Source of the DNA: Floccularia luteovirens
Taxonomy: Eukaryota; Basidiomycota; Agaricomycetes; Agaricales; Squamanitaceae
Assembly: GCA_009739215.1 (NCBI GenBank)
Contig: VSJF01000006.1
Span: 1,488,001 to 1,552,000, forward strand
Reading direction: 5' to 3'
Length of the DNA: 64,000 bases
Within the stretch, counting starts at the first letter, position 1; each line of letters starts with the position of its first letter. This document shows, piece by piece, positions 61,549-64,000 of this stretch. The translations under genes and the position numbers were made by a program. Below the pieces are notes generated by a model. It was given only the letters and a program-made list of their open reading frames with translations. It had not been told where the DNA came from and ran no database searches.

Positions 61549-62481
61549 TTATTTGATGCACTCCTCGTTATCTTCTAATCCTCTGTGTGTACGCGGGGGA
61601 TCATTAATGCATTTCTCGACTTCTGGGCTTGACGGATCAATCGATAACTTCAAGACTCGATGGTTGGGGAGGTCTGGGGTCATTGGTTGGGCTGGTAGGA
61701 TCAAAATAGATGCATTTTTGTTCCTGTCTACATTTGCTAATAACTCTTTGCAGGTTACATGTTGTTTTTGAGGATGTAGAACTCGCGGGTATATGACCAC
61801 AGTGAAGACGACAAATGTGGCTACCAAAACTATGATATCTGGTGAGTATTGATTCCAAAATACTTCTGTTTTTGTATGCATTCCTAATCTAATCATTCTC
61901 AACAGCTTGTGTTCATCAACATCGATGAAACTCACAATGGAAAAAAGTCTTGTAACTATTTCAGACACCCAGCAGCTCGATATCAAGACGGTGAGTATTC
62001 TATACACATCGTTTGATGAATCTGATGACATGATTCCATACAGGGGCACTTGAGAGCACACTAGAAAGATGAAGAAGGTTACAGCTATCCATAGCCATGT
62101 AACAGGGTGGAGAACTACCTGGAAAATGGGGAGAAATGGACGGGCAAGGTTGGGGAAGCAGGAAATACTCATGAGGAGTAGCCAAAACATGGTAAGATAT
62201 GTTTCTTCACTTGGTTTTGTACTTTTATTGACTCTCTGCATGTTTTTGCAGCCTTTCCTTCTTCTGTTCTGGGAGCGTCGTGTACGCACATGCAACGCAG
62301 AAGTGTCAGAAGGACTGGGGAGTCTAGGTACATATGTTTCATTATTATTTGGGGGGTATTCAGCTAATATCTTCCCCTCAAGCACGGCATTCAAAGCTTT
62401 CAGGGCGCACTCACAGCCTTCAAGACTTTCGATGGGTTCTGGAGTCATTTTTTGAATGCTTTCAGTTGGGGTGGGCTGCAT
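61549..62481 (-). CDS. Multi-pass membrane segment in frame with the upstream gag
   Basis: I do not recognise this protein. A polar N-terminal part (MQPTPTESIQKMTPEPIESL, then basic RRSQNRRRKGCKNMQ) is followed by hydrophobic segments: MFWLLLMSISCF, VTWLWIAVTFFIFLVCSQVP, VYRILTVLISSCWVS and IIVLVATFVVFTVVIY. The end is soluble and acidic. About 310 residues with at least three or four predicted membrane passes and no internal stop. It starts immediately after a TGA (62482-62484) in the same reading frame as the gag/CCHC region upstream, so the two were probably one protein before a CGA to TGA change. No catalytic motif of protease, integrase or RT appears. It could be an element-encoded membrane tail, a captured host gene piece, or a separate gene. 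Confidence 0.5.
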   Translation of the reverse strand: MQPTPTESIQKMTPEPIESLEGCECALKALNAVLEGKILAEYPPNNNETYVPRLPSPSDTSALHVRTRRSQNRRRKGCKNMQRVNKSTKPSEETYLTMFWLLLMSISCFPNLARPFLPIFQVVLHPVTWLWIAVTFFIFLVCSQVPLYGIMSSDSSNDVYRILTVLISSCWVSEIVTRLFSIVSFIDVDEHKLLRMIRLGMHTKTEVFWNQYSPDIIVLVATFVVFTVVIYPRVLHPQKQHVTCKELLANVDRNKNASILILPAQPMTPDLPNHRVLKLSIDPSSPEVEKCINDPPRTHRGLEDNEECIK

Positions 62482-63660
62482 TCAAGTTTGGGGAGACATG
62501 GGGGTATATGGGGGTGTGTCTATAACTGTTGGGGATGAAAAAAAAGGTGTGTAGCCTATCTTCTTGATACTGACTACTCCCTTCCCCTCAAGATGAGAGA
62601 CAAGCGGCCTTTCGTTATGAATTTTTGTGGGGATATCAACATGTGTTTCGATACAAGGTAAGTTGTCTTCTTTGTTGACAGTTACTGCAGCTGATTTTTG
62701 AGGTTCTACCCAGCAAACCGAGTCCAAGTCAACATCGGCAGATGAGCCACACTCACCCTCCCCAATCTCAGATAGCTCCTCGGTATCCATGCAAGGTTCT
62801 ACCTTTTCATCACTGCCTTCAGTGAACCAATCTTCCTTGGTATATTCTATTTTATTTTTTGTTTCAAAATTTGCTGATTCATCATCACTTTCGAGCTCCA
62901 TGAAAAAGGCTTCTCCCTCTTCAGAGTCAGAGTCTTCAATGGCATTGGCTGTGTTAACTTTCTTGGGTGAGTTGTCATCTTTCTCTTTTTTGGGTTTAGG
63001 ACACTTATCCTTGAAATGCCCTTTCTCTCCACAGTTCCAGCAAACTCCTTTTTTCTTTGAGTTTTCCGAGGCAGCAAGAGCCTCATCATTTTCATCCGTT
63101 TTTGGCTTGTTGGCCTCTTTTCGGGATCAATGGCTTCCTTGATGTTCGTACTCTTTGGAAATGATGGAAATCAGTAAGTCTGGATCGACTGTTCGAGGTT
63201 CAGAGTAGAGTCAAGCACTTGCAAATATCGTAGATGCGTAGTTTGCCAAGTAATGAGGTAAGGATGAGATTATTGTGGACCTATAGTCCGTATCGCTGAT
63301 TTGCATGCCTACAGTCATTAGTTCTTCATGTTTGTTTCAAAGATCTTCAAGAAACTCGTGAATGTTGCCTTTGTAGGGGCATTTTGATTTGAGGAACTTT
63401 GTCCTAAGTTCTGTTTGTGTAAAGACACCTTTATCTGTGTAGTCGGCCTTTACAATGGCCCATCTTTCTGCAGCAGTAGGCTTGTTTCATATTCTCATTA
63501 TTGCAGAATCAGGTAATCTTTGTGTTAACAACGTTTTTGCTGACCGTTCATTCTGTTCCCATCTTTCTATAGCTCATTTCTCTTCTTCTGTCATGGATTT
63601 CATGCTGGCTGGCTTTGGCCATATGCTTGTGCCATCAAAATGGCCCCATAGACCTTTTCC
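62482..63660 (-). pseudogene. UBN2-like gag with CCHC zinc knuckle, stop-riddled
   Basis: On the minus strand the frame reads [20 protein letters not shown], then ERWEQNERSAKTLLTQRLPD, AAERWAIVKADYTDKGVFTQ, HEELMTVGMQISDTDYRSTI and ISSLPHYLANYASTIFASA. This is the layout of Ty1/copia UBN2-type gag. The knuckle CWNCGEKGHFKDKCPKPKKE lies near 63055-62996, followed by a long acidic stretch. Five TGA codons interrupt the frame (63127, 63211, 63337, 63487, 63574) plus one at its end (62482), all in one phase and all at positions where CGA is plausible. The first 30-40 residues of gag are missing because a Ty3/gypsy RT piece abuts at about 63650. No protease follows the knuckle. Confidence 0.75.
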
Positions 63661-64000
63661 TTCAACAGCAGTTTGTGTTTGCACAGTTTCTCGAGAATAG
63701 ATTGCAAAATGTTTTGATGTTCTTCCAGAGTTTTGATGTAGATAAGAATGTTATTGAGGTATACACATACTGAACCCTGCATAATAAGGTCATGGAATAC
63801 TTCATTCATGAGTATCTGAAAGGTTGAGAGGCTGTTTGTGAGGCCAAAGAACATGACAAGGGGTTCGAACAGCCTGCGATTTGTGCAAAATGTAGCCTTC
63901 CACTCATCTCCCTCTTTGATGTGAACATTATTGTATCCCCACCTTACATCTAGTTTAGTGAAGTACTGTGCACCACGAAGTTGGTTTACAAGGTCAGAAA
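63650..64000 (-). pseudogene. Ty3/gypsy reverse transcriptase fragment with mutated active site
   Basis: The minus strand from the window edge reads [60 protein letters not shown] and [20 protein letters not shown]. These are gypsy-type RT motifs (TKLD, FGLTN). The catalytic box, normally YLDD, is YLNN because both Asp codons (63751-63756 on the plus strand) became Asn by G to A changes. A stop interrupts the first block near 63950. The fragment continues beyond the window to the right and ends at the junction with the gag element. Confidence 0.85.

Noticed and set aside
61549..62481. Calling the membrane segment an envelope protein
   Set aside because: There is no signal peptide, cleavage site or fusion-peptide pattern, and Ty1/copia elements lack envelope genes. 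Only a multi-pass segment can be supported.

Overview
This window is nuclear DNA from a fungus, almost certainly a mushroom-forming basidiomycete (Agaricomycetes). Genes are cut by many short introns of about 50-65 nt with GT..AG ends. The window also carries families typical of that class: a FunK1 kinase, an LRR-type F-box protein, a degraded NACHT/WD40 NLR, a GH51 arabinofuranosidase and wax-synthase-like membrane proteins. There is no prokaryotic signal. Multi-exon gene models were joined by eye from reading frame, splice sites and family conservation, so outer boundaries are firmer than every internal junction.

Layout. (1) 1-8 kb is accessory and decaying: the 5' end of a wax-synthase-like gene at the left edge, an F-box gene split by a hairpin-rich insertion, an NLR relic, and unidentified coding-like debris. 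(2) 8.4-13.4 kb holds an intact GH51 gene and a dead M28 aminopeptidase copy. (3) 13.7-48.7 kb is a compact block of mostly housekeeping genes: coronin, glycine-cleavage T protein, an Artemis/SNM1-like nuclease, squalene epoxidase, cytidine deaminase, a live M28 aminopeptidase paralog, a flavodoxin-type quinone oxidoreductase, a large ankyrin-RCC1-BTB protein (IBTK/Btb3 type), mitochondrial Hsp78, a Nop8-like ribosome-biogenesis factor, Nup53/Nup35, an FAD monooxygenase, the cap trimethylguanosine synthase Tgs1, and a FunK1 kinase. (4) 48.8-64 kb is a transposon graveyard. It starts with a broken tandem copy of the Tgs1-FunK1 junction. Nested solo LTRs follow, several with intact 5-bp target duplications, then two Ty1/copia elements one inside the other, CCATAGT-type and T-rich repeats, and finally a minus-strand gag element and a Ty3/gypsy reverse-transcriptase fragment.

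The core genes serve unrelated basic processes (actin, one-carbon metabolism, DNA repair, sterols, pyrimidine salvage, proteostasis, ribosome and nuclear-pore biogenesis, RNA caps) and do not form a biosynthetic cluster. The only visible physical couplings are two close divergent pairs, HSP78/NOP8-like and TGS1/FunK1.

The most unusual items are these. First, a minus-strand frame (about 63.65-61.55 kb) joins a gag domain, a CCHC knuckle and a multi-pass membrane segment. It is broken only by six TGA codons, each readable as CGA to TGA decay, and a polypurine tract and a 177-bp LTR follow it. Second, GH51 has a 3-nt micro-exon that restores a conserved His. Third, a run of non-identical hairpins lies upstream of the live M28 gene. 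Fourth, the inverted M28 gene/pseudogene pair brackets 11 kb of core genes.
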